Shown here piece after piece: positions 34,798-43,292 of a stretch of DNA of 64,000 nt. Under the pieces are notes generated by a model. It ran no database searches, was not told the origin of the DNA, and was given only the letters and a program-made list of their open reading frames with translations. The translations under genes were made by a program, and so were the position numbers. This DNA is from Pelobacter seleniigenes DSM 18267. GTDB lineage: Bacteria > Desulfobacterota > Desulfuromonadia > Desulfuromonadales > Geopsychrobacteraceae. Position 1 is the first letter of the stretch; each line of letters starts with the position of its first letter. The stretch is taken from positions 12,501 through 76,500 of the forward strand of contig NZ_JOMG01000002.1 in NCBI RefSeq assembly GCF_000711225.1, written 5' to 3'.

Positions 34798-35862
34798 ATG
34801 AGCCTGCTGTCGAATCCAACCGAGAATATGGAACTTTCTCAACTTCTGCGCGAAAACCAGCAGTTAAAACGAGATTGTGCAGAACTTAAGGAAAATCAGG
34901 ACGCCATGGAGACAGCCATTGCGGCCAGCAACAAGCAGCAGCTTCTTGCCGAGATATCCAGTATGGAACTGGAACATATCTTCGCCTCAGTGACCGATGC
35001 AATCTGGATTATCAGGGATGATGGAATCGTCGTCCGGGCCAATGATGCGATGCTTGAGTTACTCGGCAAGCCCTCGGAAGAGGTCATCGGCCATATTTGC
35101 AGTGAGCTGCTGGATTATGGCTCATGCTATCAGCAAAACTGCCCGCTGGAAATTTGCAAAACCCGCAAGAAACAAGAGTTTGACATTGTCATTCCAAACA
35201 AGGATAACGATCCGCGGCATTATATTCTTAATGCTGCGCCGATGCTGACTATTATCGGCACGGCTGCGATTATCTGTCAGTTTAAAAATATTACCTCCCG
35301 CAAAGAAACCGAGCAGAAACTGGAAGAGGCCAATTGCCTTTTGTCACAAATGGCACGGATGGACGGCCTTACCCAGATTGCCAATCGACGCTATTTTGAT
35401 GAAATTCTCGAGCAGGAATGGCAACGTCTGAACCGCTCGGAAAAACCCCTCTCTCTGATCCTTATCGATATTGATTTCTTTAAAAAATTCAACGACTGCT
35501 ACGGCCATCAAGCTGGCGACGATTGCTTGTATCAAGTGGCTCAGGCGCTTAAAAATGCCGTTAAAAGACCGGCCGACCTGGCGGCCCGTTACGGTGGCGA
35601 AGAATTTGTCCTGCTTTTGCCGGAGATCGATATCGATGGGGTGTTGCATGTCGGCAGCCGGGTCCTGGCAGCTGTCGCGGCCTTAAAGATAGAGCACTGC
35701 GACTCCGGCATCGATCCCTTTGTTACCCTCAGTCTGGGAGCGGCCACCATGCAGCCTTCCGGGGAATGCTCAGCGGCTGAACTGCTTGCCGCTGCAGATA
35801 AGGCCTTGTATGAGGCCAAGGAGAAAGGCAGAAACCGCCTGGTGGTCAGTGACCACATCTAA
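34798..35862 (+). CDS. PAS-GGDEF diguanylate cyclase
   Basis: A 354-residue soluble protein: a short coiled coil (about residues 10-45), a PAS sensor (about 55-165, IFASVTDAIWIIRDDGIVVRAN), and a GGDEF domain (about 185-350). The active-site loop reads YGGEEF, a functional variant, and RPAD five residues before it is the inhibitory (I) site RxxD, so product feedback is likely. No membrane segments. Makes cyclic-di-GMP; signal is unknown. No good ribosome binding site before ATG 34798; MELSQLL ten codons on is an alternative start. Confidence 0.93.
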   Translation: MSLLSNPTENMELSQLLRENQQLKRDCAELKENQDAMETAIAASNKQQLLAEISSMELEHIFASVTDAIWIIRDDGIVVRANDAMLELLGKPSEEVIGHICSELLDYGSCYQQNCPLEICKTRKKQEFDIVIPNKDNDPRHYILNAAPMLTIIGTAAIICQFKNITSRKETEQKLEEANCLLSQMARMDGLTQIANRRYFDEILEQEWQRLNRSEKPLSLILIDIDFFKKFNDCYGHQAGDDCLYQVAQALKNAVKRPADLAARYGGEEFVLLLPEIDIDGVLHVGSRVLAAVAALKIEHCDSGIDPFVTLSLGAATMQPSGECSAAELLAAADKALYEAKEKGRNRLVVSDHI

Positions 35863-35906
35863 CCGTCCGCAATTCTGTTAAAAGCCAACCTCGCCAGGGT
35901 ACATTT

Positions 35907-37070
35907 TCACCCCCCGACTTCAATCCGCCGGAGATTCCGCTTGGCCTCGTTAGCCACCTCTTCACTTTGCGCCAAATCATGTGCAGCCAGAAAATAATGG
36001 TAAGCGCTGGTCAGGTAATTGCGATTGTGCAGCATTGTCTTGCCGGCACCAAGATAAGCGCGGTCCAGACAAGGGTCGTTGGGATGTTCGGCGATGAAAC
36101 GCCTAAAAACCTGCAAAGCTTCCTGTAGGCGCCCCTGTTCAAGTAAATATTCACCGATCGCCAGAATAGTGGACGACGCAACGAGCTGGCGCTGCGCCCG
36201 CCCAGGTAAATGCAAAAAATAATCCGCCGCTGCAGAGGTGCGTCCTGTTTCCAGAGCGTGGTTGAGGGCATCGACGATATTTTGCGGGGACTCTTCCGGC
36301 ATCGGATTTGGGGGGCGATTGCGGCGGCGGGGTCGAACACTGATCCGTTCCGCGCCCCAGGCGATGGACAGCCCTCCCAAAAAACCTCCGATATGGGCTC
36401 CATGTGCAATTCCGCTACCGGCGCCGGAGGTCAGGATAAACGGCAGGATATTGTCGATAACCAGGAAAAATCCGAGTACCAGGCGGGCGGACAGATAAAT
36501 ATTAGTCATCAGAAAAGGGAAAAGGAACAAAAAACAACGCACTTTATTTTTCGGAAACCAGAGAAAATAACAGCCCAGCACGCCAAAAATGGCCCCGGAT
36601 GCACCGATCAATGGGACCTGCGAGCCGCCAGCGAATAAGGCAAAGAACAGGGTGGCCGAAACGCCGCAGCCCAGATAGGTTAACAGATACCAAAAGCGGC
36701 CAAGCCGATATTCGACGTTGTCGCCGAATATATATAAAAACAGCATGTTCCCTGCCAGGTGCAGAAACCCGGCATGCATGAACAGTGACGTAAACAGGGT
36801 CAGCCAGGAGAAGTCCGCCGGTCGGAACCCGTATTGAAAGACCAGCAGATCATAATTGGAGATATGCTGTAACACCTGCCGCGCCGAGACCGGCCCTTGC
36901 ACACCGAGGCTTTTCAGATAGGCGAGCAGCGTCGGGTCCGTCAGATCGACCTGACCCATGGATGCAGGCAAGGTCACCAGCAGATAGACGGCGACATTGG
37001 CTCCTATCAGAGCCCAGGTGGCAAAAGGACGCCCCGGCGGGTTCGGCGTATCGGCAATAGGGAAAAACAT
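35907..37070 (-). CDS. Rhomboid-family intramembrane protease with helical-repeat tail
   Basis: A 387-residue protein. The rhomboid core covers about residues 18-235, with six or so helices, the catalytic serine in GASGAIFG and the catalytic histidine in HGAHIGGF. It cuts membrane proteins within the bilayer. After a basic linker (RPRRRNRPPNP) there is a soluble C-terminal region (about 270-387) with repeating EYLLEQGRLQEALQVFRRF and YLTSAYHYFLAAH, a TPR-like repeat. AGAGG precedes the ATG at 37070. It diverges from the FAH-family gene. Confidence 0.92.
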   Translation of the reverse strand: MFFPIADTPNPPGRPFATWALIGANVAVYLLVTLPASMGQVDLTDPTLLAYLKSLGVQGPVSARQVLQHISNYDLLVFQYGFRPADFSWLTLFTSLFMHAGFLHLAGNMLFLYIFGDNVEYRLGRFWYLLTYLGCGVSATLFFALFAGGSQVPLIGASGAIFGVLGCYFLWFPKNKVRCFLFLFPFLMTNIYLSARLVLGFFLVIDNILPFILTSGAGSGIAHGAHIGGFLGGLSIAWGAERISVRPRRRNRPPNPMPEESPQNIVDALNHALETGRTSAAADYFLHLPGRAQRQLVASSTILAIGEYLLEQGRLQEALQVFRRFIAEHPNDPCLDRAYLGAGKTMLHNRNYLTSAYHYFLAAHDLAQSEEVANEAKRNLRRIEVGG

Positions 37071-37143
37071 GATACCTCTGCAAAAGGGTGGAAATTCTCT
37101 ATATATAGCATAGGGGAAACCGGGGGACCAGCATCGACAGCTC

Positions 37144-37173
37144 TTGCATTTTGCTCTATAAACCCGCTATCTT
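37144..37173 (+). promoter_or_regulatory. Candidate promoter of the FAH-DUF2520 pair
   Basis: TTGCAT (37144-37149) and TATCTT (37168-37173) are 18 bases apart in the 150-base divergent gap with the rhomboid gene, ending about 47 bases before the FAH start. Partial consensus match, by eye only. Confidence 0.35.
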
Positions 37174-37220
37174 CCTATACGAATCTTTCCCCCTCAACGT
37201 CATTCAACATGGAGACAACC

Positions 37221-37877
37221 ATGCACCAAGTTCGAATCACCGGAAGCGAAACCACTTACAATGTTGGAAAAATCATCTGCTTGGGCCGCAATTACCTTGA
37301 CCACATCCGCGAACTGGGCAACAAGGTTCCGGATCGTGCCGTCCTGTTTTGCAAACCGACCACCAGCCTGCTGGAAAATGGCGGCCTCATTGAAATTCCA
37401 AGTTATTCCTCTAATTGTCATCATGAACTGGAACTGGCCCTGCTGGTCGGCCGCGGCGGCAAAAATATTTCGCAAGACACCGCATTATCTCATCTGGCCG
37501 GATATGGTGTGGCCATTGATCTGACCCTGAGAGACCTGCAGGATGAATTAAAAAGCAAAGGGTTACCCTGGGAAATAGCGAAAGGATTTGACACCTCCTG
37601 TCCACTCTCTGATTTTGTGCCGGTTACAGCCGTTGATAACCCGAACAATATCCAATTGACCATGACCGTTAACGGCGAGCTCAGGCAACAGGGCACAACC
37701 GCACAAATGATGCGCTCCGTAGAAGAGATTGTCGCCGAAATTTCCACCTATTTCACCCTCGAGCCAGGCGACATCATCCTGACCGGGACCCCGGCCGGCG
37801 TGTCCAGAATCGTCAGTGGGGACAAGCTGCAGGGGGACATTGAACAAGTCGGCTCCCTACAGGTAACGGTTGCATGA
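37221..37877 (+). CDS. Fumarylacetoacetate hydrolase (FAH)-family protein
   Basis: A 218-residue FAH-family enzyme. Metal-binding acidic residues are visible as HHELELALLVG (ExE) and the following Asp in VAIDLTLRD, with CLGRNYLDHIRELG upstream and GDIILTGTPAGV downstream. Single-domain members are oxaloacetate decarboxylases or acylpyruvases acting on beta-keto acids; exact substrate cannot be read. The frame opens far upstream through the rhomboid gene, but ATG 37221 (GGAG six bases before) gives the family N-terminus; the ATG at 37209 is an alternative. Overlaps the next gene by ATGA. Confidence 0.9.
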   Translation: MHQVRITGSETTYNVGKIICLGRNYLDHIRELGNKVPDRAVLFCKPTTSLLENGGLIEIPSYSSNCHHELELALLVGRGGKNISQDTALSHLAGYGVAIDLTLRDLQDELKSKGLPWEIAKGFDTSCPLSDFVPVTAVDNPNNIQLTMTVNGELRQQGTTAQMMRSVEEIVAEISTYFTLEPGDIILTGTPAGVSRIVSGDKLQGDIEQVGSLQVTVA

Positions 37878-38782
37878 AACAGGCTATTGCCTTAATCGGG
37901 CCCGGTAAAGTCGGCTGCGCAATCAGCAAGCGCCTTTTCCGGGCCGGGTATCCGATAACAGCAGTCATCTCCCGGGACCATCAACGCAGCCTGACCGCCT
38001 GTGCCTTCATCGGTTGCTCGACACAAGCAGCGACAACGGATCTGCAAATGGCCGGTGCTGGCCAGCTGATCTTGCTGGCGGTCCCGGATAATGCCATAGC
38101 CACCGTGGCGAGCCGGATAATGACACAAGTCGGTCTTGGGAAGGGCACCGGGCTGGTTCATTTCAGCGGGTTGCACCCTGCGGCCATCATGGGTTCGCAA
38201 AACCCGGACCTGGCACTGTTGTCATTGCATCCCCTGCTCCCCTTTGCAGATTCCGGGCAGGCATTTACCCGGCTCCTCGGCTGCCCCTGCGCATTGGAAG
38301 GAAACAGTTCCGGAGTCGCCCTTGGCAAGGAGTTGATTGCGGCACTCGGCGCAACGGCCTTCATGCTCTCAGCTGAACATAAAGCCCTTTATCATGCGGC
38401 AGCAAGTCTGGCCTCCAACTACCTGGTGACCCTGCTCGGCAGCGCCAGGGATCTGCTGGTGAGGTGTGGCATTGATCACCAGGAGGCCCTGAGAATTCTC
38501 GGCCCCCTCCTTCAGGCGACTCTGTCCAATACTTTGCTTTTGGGTCCTGAGCAAGGGTTAACCGGCCCGATTGTCCGCAATGACGATGGCACTGTCTCCG
38601 CACATCTGGCCGCGCTGCGGCAGGTCTCCCATGATCAGCTTGAGCTCTACCGAGTTCTCGGCCAGAGGACCCTGCAACTGGCCCTCTCTGCCGATCGTCT
38701 GACCCAGGAACAGGCCGATAGCTTGGCTGCACTCATTGCGGGTGGAAAAAAAATTCTTTCCAATGAGAGTATTGAACAATAA
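37874..38782 (+). CDS. Rossmann-fold DUF2520-family protein (dehydrogenase-like)
   Basis: A 302-residue protein. The N-terminal Rossmann domain has the NAD(P)-loop IALIGPGKVGCAISKRL and a VPDNAIA strand (about residues 70), and the C-terminal helical domain includes FSGLHPAAI, LHPLLPFAD, HAAASLASNYL and NPLLLGPEQG-like segments of DUF2520. It looks like a ketopantoate/6-phosphogluconate-type dehydrogenase. Some members are proposed ketopantoate reductase-like enzymes but that is not certain. Starts in the ATGA overlap with the FAH gene, so translation is coupled and both may act in one beta-keto acid pathway. Confidence 0.85.
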   Translation: MKQAIALIGPGKVGCAISKRLFRAGYPITAVISRDHQRSLTACAFIGCSTQAATTDLQMAGAGQLILLAVPDNAIATVASRIMTQVGLGKGTGLVHFSGLHPAAIMGSQNPDLALLSLHPLLPFADSGQAFTRLLGCPCALEGNSSGVALGKELIAALGATAFMLSAEHKALYHAAASLASNYLVTLLGSARDLLVRCGIDHQEALRILGPLLQATLSNTLLLGPEQGLTGPIVRNDDGTVSAHLAALRQVSHDQLELYRVLGQRTLQLALSADRLTQEQADSLAALIAGGKKILSNESIEQ

Positions 38783-38928
38783 TATAATTAAATAATTAAA
38801 AATATTTATTTCCTTTTACATTTCAAGTAAACTTATTTATTCCAATGGTTTAGTCTTTATCCGCTAAGAGCTAGGCTGGTATCCGGTTGTCAGAAAGCAC
38901 CCAGGGTTACTGTTCAAGTGAGGCTGGA
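38783..38928 (+). promoter_or_regulatory. AT-rich upstream region of the HDOD-kinase gene
   Basis: The first 35 bases after the DUF2520 stop are nearly all A and T, including runs of aataatataattaaataat type, unlike the GC-balanced surroundings. This is where an UP element and the promoter for the signalling pair should lie. No exact hexamers can be named with confidence. Confidence 0.35.
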
Positions 38929-41037
38929 ATGCACCATATCTATCTGAAAAACAAAAGTTATTCTGTAGAGAACCTGCCTTCGGAACCGAGTCTTCTGGTT
39001 GAGTTACTGAACCTGTGTCATAACGAAAACGCCAATTTCGAGATGTTTTCAACGGCCATCGGCAAAGATGTTGCCTTGACCGCCAAAATTCTACAGGTTG
39101 CCAACTCCCCTGCCTATCGGCAGTGGAATGAAATCACCGATATCCGTCGAATGCTGATTGTCCTGGGCCTGGTCAATGTTAAAAACATTGTCGTAACCTG
39201 CGCGATCCAACAGTTTTTCTCCCGCTTTTCCAAAGAATTCAGCACCAATGTTAAATACATCTGGCTGCGCTCCCTACTCTGCGCCAACCTCGCCCACCGA
39301 ATTGCGAAGCTGGTCGGCTACGAAAAACCCGGCGAAGCTTTTTTGGCCGGTCTGCTGCACCAGATCGGTATGCTGTTGTTGTTGCTGAACCGGGAAAATG
39401 ACTATCTCCCGCTGTTGAACAGTTATTATGAGGACACGCCGAACTTTGTCGCTCACGAGCGTGCAACATTGCAGATGGACCATTGCGAACTCGGCGCGGC
39501 ACTGATCGAAAGCTGGCGGCTCGATTCCTTTATCGCCGACGCCGTGCAATTTCAGCAGGCGCCCCTTGAAGAATTGGTCAACGCTCCCATCCTGCTGAGG
39601 ATTCTTGCCGCCGCGGGACCACTCAGCTCGAGGAATTCTGCGCGCAGCGAACGGACAATTCTGGAACGGGCGGGGATACTTTTTGACCTGACCGAAAACA
39701 GCATCCAGGATTGTCTTGGGGCCTCGGTTGAACTCAGCAAGCAGATGATTGCCGATCTTGGCTTCAGTTCCCGTTTTTACATGGAAGATCAGGAACAAAG
39801 TTTTTTTGAAGAGGAAAGTCCACCCCGAACCCACCAGCAACTGGCCAGGCAAATCAAAAATTTCGCCCTGGCCTCGACCATTTCACGCAGTGAAAAGCAA
39901 CAATTTATTGATTTTACCAAGGAAATCAGGGTCGGTTTCAGCACTCTGTTCAACCTGTCGGCGGTGCATTTTTTTCGTGCCGATGACCAACAGCTCAAGC
40001 TCATCCCCATTAACGACCTCAAGATCAAACAGCTCGAAGAGATGGAATTCTCCCTGGCTGACCAGCGCAGCTTGTTGGTCAAAGCGTTTCAGACTCGCCA
40101 GGAAATTCTTGCGGCAGGCGCCGGCGGCTCCATCGGGGATAAACAAATGATCCGCTTGTTGGGTAGCGACAGTGCCTATTTTCTGCCGCTTTACCGGGCG
40201 GAGGTTTCCGCCGGGGTCATTGCCATCGGCTGCAATCAGAGCGACATCACAACGATTCAGCAACGCGCCGACCTGCTTAGACTGCTCAGCCGGGAAATCG
40301 CCGGAAAGTATTTCATCATCCGCGAAGCGAGCAGCGTTGGCGCCGGAATGCCACTCATTGATTTCAGAAAGGTCGCCCACGAAGTCAGCAACCCGCTGAC
40401 CATTATCAATAACTATCTCTATGTCCTCGGCAAAAAAATCGACGCGGAGCACCCGGCCCAGGAAGAACTTCGCTATATCAGCGAAGAAATCGAACGCGCC
40501 GCCAATATTCTGTTGCGTGCCAAGGATCCTCAGGCCGAGGGGCAAGCCAGAGAGGACCGGACTGACGTTAACAAGCTCATTGTTGAGTTGGATAAACTTT
40601 TTAAAAACTCCATTTTCAAAACCAACCGGATCGAATCAAGTTTAAAGCTGGACGGGCAAATCCCGATTTTGTATTGTTCCAAAGACAAGCTAAAACAGAT
40701 CTTGATCAATATTATCAAAAATGCCGTTGAAGCCATGCCGGAAGGTGGTCGCCTGGACGTTGAAAGCAGAGACAATTATTACCAGAACAAGCGGCCGCAT
40801 GTTGAAATCAGTATTCGCGACAATGGTCCCGGCATAGCACCAGAAGTTCTTAAAAATCTTTTCAAACCGGTTACGAGTACCAAAACAGGCCACTCCGGTC
40901 TTGGCCTGGCTATCGTCAATAGCCTTGTTGAGGAGCTTGACGGGACCATTTCATGTTATTCACGACATGAAAAAGGCACCGAATTTAAAATACTTATTCC
41001 CCGCGTAACAGAAAAAAGTGAGTTAGAGACAGAATAA
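38929..41037 (+). CDS. HDOD-GAF-histidine kinase hybrid sensor
   Basis: A 702-residue signalling protein. An HDOD domain (about residues 18-220, LPSEPSLLVELLNL and LLHQIGMLLL) comes first, then a GAF-like sensor (about 320-465), a dimerisation/phospho-acceptor helix with FRKVAHEVSNPLTIIN (His near 498, H-E-V-S-N-P as in the HisKA consensus), and an HATPase (NIIKNAVEAM, DNGPGIAP, HSGLGLAIV). ATG at 38929 follows GAGG five bases upstream; an in-frame TTG at 38887 is the alternative. It overlaps the next gene by one base (TAATG), and that gene starts with a receiver domain, so they form a coupled two-component pair. Confidence 0.92.
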   Translation: MHHIYLKNKSYSVENLPSEPSLLVELLNLCHNENANFEMFSTAIGKDVALTAKILQVANSPAYRQWNEITDIRRMLIVLGLVNVKNIVVTCAIQQFFSRFSKEFSTNVKYIWLRSLLCANLAHRIAKLVGYEKPGEAFLAGLLHQIGMLLLLLNRENDYLPLLNSYYEDTPNFVAHERATLQMDHCELGAALIESWRLDSFIADAVQFQQAPLEELVNAPILLRILAAAGPLSSRNSARSERTILERAGILFDLTENSIQDCLGASVELSKQMIADLGFSSRFYMEDQEQSFFEEESPPRTHQQLARQIKNFALASTISRSEKQQFIDFTKEIRVGFSTLFNLSAVHFFRADDQQLKLIPINDLKIKQLEEMEFSLADQRSLLVKAFQTRQEILAAGAGGSIGDKQMIRLLGSDSAYFLPLYRAEVSAGVIAIGCNQSDITTIQQRADLLRLLSREIAGKYFIIREASSVGAGMPLIDFRKVAHEVSNPLTIINNYLYVLGKKIDAEHPAQEELRYISEEIERAANILLRAKDPQAEGQAREDRTDVNKLIVELDKLFKNSIFKTNRIESSLKLDGQIPILYCSKDKLKQILINIIKNAVEAMPEGGRLDVESRDNYYQNKRPHVEISIRDNGPGIAPEVLKNLFKPVTSTKTGHSGLGLAIVNSLVEELDGTISCYSRHEKGTEFKILIPRVTEKSELETE

Positions 41038-43202
41038 TGGATTTTAGTTATTTCGATAACATCCAGCAGTGTCTCACATCAACCCAGGAAATGAAGATTC
41101 TCATCGTTGATGATGATCCGGCCATGGCCAAAAGTATTCGGGGGATACTTGCCACAGTCGGACTGAATGCACATTCAGTGACCCGCGGACAACTGGCAAT
41201 CGACGAACTGCAGCTCCATCCCTACGATCTGGTGTTGCTCGATCTGAATATGCCGGATATGGATGGAACCGAGGTTCTCCATCACATCAACGCTCACAAG
41301 ATCGATACCAGCGTCATCGTCGTCAGCGGCGAGTCTGAGATCAAGAAAGCGATTGAGGTCCTCAGAGCGGGGGCCAAAGATTTTATCCGCAAGCCCTACA
41401 GCACAGATGAGCTGCTGTTCTCCATTAAAAACGTCTGCGAAAAAAAAGCTCTTCAGTTGCAAAACCGCGAGATGGTCGAAAAACTTGAGGAGTCGGAAGC
41501 CCTGCACCGGTTCATCGTTCACAATTCGCCCGACCTGCTTTATATGCTCGATCGTTGCGGCAACTTCGTCTTTGTCAACAAAAATACTATCAAACTGTTG
41601 GGTTACAGCCGTAAGGAGCTGATCGGCAAGCACTACAGTGATGTGGTCTACGCCAAAGATCTCGCCAAGGCAAACATGTTCTTCAATAACGGCCACTTCC
41701 CCATAAACACCAGCAGTCTTGAACTTCGGTTAGTCTGCAAGAACCAGGACAATCTGCTCCATGTCGAGGTGCGCGCCCTCAACATAGAAAAAAAGATCGC
41801 CGGCGGCTACAAGCTCGGCCGGCACAACACGCTGACGCAGAACTTTATCGGCACCTATGGGGTTGCCAGAGACATCACCGAGCGAAAAAGATCAGAAGAA
41901 ATCATCCGCTTTCAGATGAATCACGACTTGCTGACCGGGCTGCCGAACCGAACCCTGCTTAACGAGCATCTCGCGGCATTGATCACCCATGCTGGCCAGC
42001 ATCATGAAAAGTTTGCCGTATTGTTCATTGACATCAACCGCTTCAAGCTGATCAATGACACTTACGGACAAAGTATCGGGGATGACTTTCTGCGCAGTTT
42101 TGCCAGCACCCTGCGCAGAGAACTAAGGGAAGGCGACACCTTGGCCCGCCTGGGTGGTGATGAATTCATTCTGCTGCTGCCAGACATAGATAGCGAGGCT
42201 GATGCCATGACCGTGGCGGATAAAATTATCGCCCAGGCCTCGATGCCATACCTGCACAACGGTCACGAGATTCACTATACCCTGAGCGTCGGCATTGCCA
42301 TCTTTCCCGAGCACGGCGAAACCCGTGAAGAGCTGATCAAGAATGTCGATACCGCAGTCTGCAATGCCAAGACCAAGACCGGGAGCCGGTATTGCCTGTA
42401 CAACAGGAACCTCAAAAATCAGAACAGTCAGAAAGTCTTCATCGAGAATTTGATTCGGGACTCCATCAAGCATGATCGCTTTGTCGTTTTCTACCAGCCC
42501 CAGATCGACCTGCCGTTGAAAAAAATTCATGCGGTCGAAGCGCTGGTCAGAATCATGTCCCCCAACAAAAAACTGATCCTCCCCGGAAAATTCATTGATA
42601 TTGCGGAAGAAACCTCACTGATCAACGATATCGGGGAAATCGTTCTGGAGAAGGTCTGTCACGATATCAACCGATGGCGCGGTCTGGGCTTGCAGATCCG
42701 CGTGTCCATCAACATGTCCGCTCAGCAGTTGGCGATGGAATATTTTGCCGATACGTTTTTAGGCCGGTTGGAGGAACATGCCATTAATCCCGCCGATATC
42801 GAACTGGAGCTGACGGAAAATGTGCTGGTGCAGAATATGAAAAGGACCATCGCCAATATCGTCCAACTCACCGACGCCGGTATAAAAATCGCCATTGATG
42901 ATTTTGGAACCGGCTACTCATCGCTGAGCTATCTGGATCGCCTCCCCCTGAACACCTTGAAACTCGACAAATCCTTTGTGCAGAAGATTTCCGAAGAGAA
43001 CCAACAAGACACCATTATTCCGGCGATGATCAATGTGTCCAACGGCTTACAACTCGACTTCATCGCCGAGGGGGTTGAGACCAAAATTCAGCATGAATAT
43101 CTGCTCAACCTGGGCCACTGCATTGCCCAGGGATTCTATTACAGCAAGCCCCTTTCCTACGATCAACTGATCACCTTTGTGAAAAAACACGGACTGAGTT
43201 GA
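41037..43202 (+). CDS. REC-PAS-GGDEF-EAL cyclic-di-GMP response regulator
   Basis: A 721-residue protein: receiver domain (about residues 19-135, phospho-Asp in LLDLNMPDMDG), PAS (about 155-290), GGDEF (LGGDEF with RxxD I-site REGD five residues earlier) and EAL (EALVRI, ELTENV, DDFGTGYSSLSYLD, KLDKSFV, AEGVET). Both catalytic signatures look intact, so it may make and break cyclic-di-GMP, with phosphorylation from the upstream HDOD kinase deciding which. Translation is coupled to that kinase. A strong bidirectional terminator follows. Confidence 0.94.
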   Translation: MDFSYFDNIQQCLTSTQEMKILIVDDDPAMAKSIRGILATVGLNAHSVTRGQLAIDELQLHPYDLVLLDLNMPDMDGTEVLHHINAHKIDTSVIVVSGESEIKKAIEVLRAGAKDFIRKPYSTDELLFSIKNVCEKKALQLQNREMVEKLEESEALHRFIVHNSPDLLYMLDRCGNFVFVNKNTIKLLGYSRKELIGKHYSDVVYAKDLAKANMFFNNGHFPINTSSLELRLVCKNQDNLLHVEVRALNIEKKIAGGYKLGRHNTLTQNFIGTYGVARDITERKRSEEIIRFQMNHDLLTGLPNRTLLNEHLAALITHAGQHHEKFAVLFIDINRFKLINDTYGQSIGDDFLRSFASTLRRELREGDTLARLGGDEFILLLPDIDSEADAMTVADKIIAQASMPYLHNGHEIHYTLSVGIAIFPEHGETREELIKNVDTAVCNAKTKTGSRYCLYNRNLKNQNSQKVFIENLIRDSIKHDRFVVFYQPQIDLPLKKIHAVEALVRIMSPNKKLILPGKFIDIAEETSLINDIGEIVLEKVCHDINRWRGLGLQIRVSINMSAQQLAMEYFADTFLGRLEEHAINPADIELELTENVLVQNMKRTIANIVQLTDAGIKIAIDDFGTGYSSLSYLDRLPLNTLKLDKSFVQKISEENQQDTIIPAMINVSNGLQLDFIAEGVETKIQHEYLLNLGHCIAQGFYYSKPLSYDQLITFVKKHGLS

Positions 43203-43227
43203 TTGGATTGCGCTGATAAGCGCAAAA

Positions 43228-43265
43228 GGCCCCGCCGGAAATTGAATTCCAGCGGGGCCTTTTTA
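43228..43265. terminator. Bidirectional Rho-independent terminator
   Basis: GGCCCCGC (43228-43235) pairs perfectly with GCGGGGCC (43252-43259), with weaker inner pairs, and TTTTT follows on the plus strand while AAAA precedes it (UUUU on the minus strand). It serves both the c-di-GMP regulator gene and the convergent ppdK. Confidence 0.9.
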
Positions 43266-43292
43266 CTTGCTTCTGCTTTTTAAACCAGCAGT

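Noticed and set aside
36897-37220. N-terminal extension of the FAH-family frame
   Set aside because: The extension runs through the 5' end of the rhomboid gene and has unconserved residues; the ATG at 37221 with GGAG is the real start.
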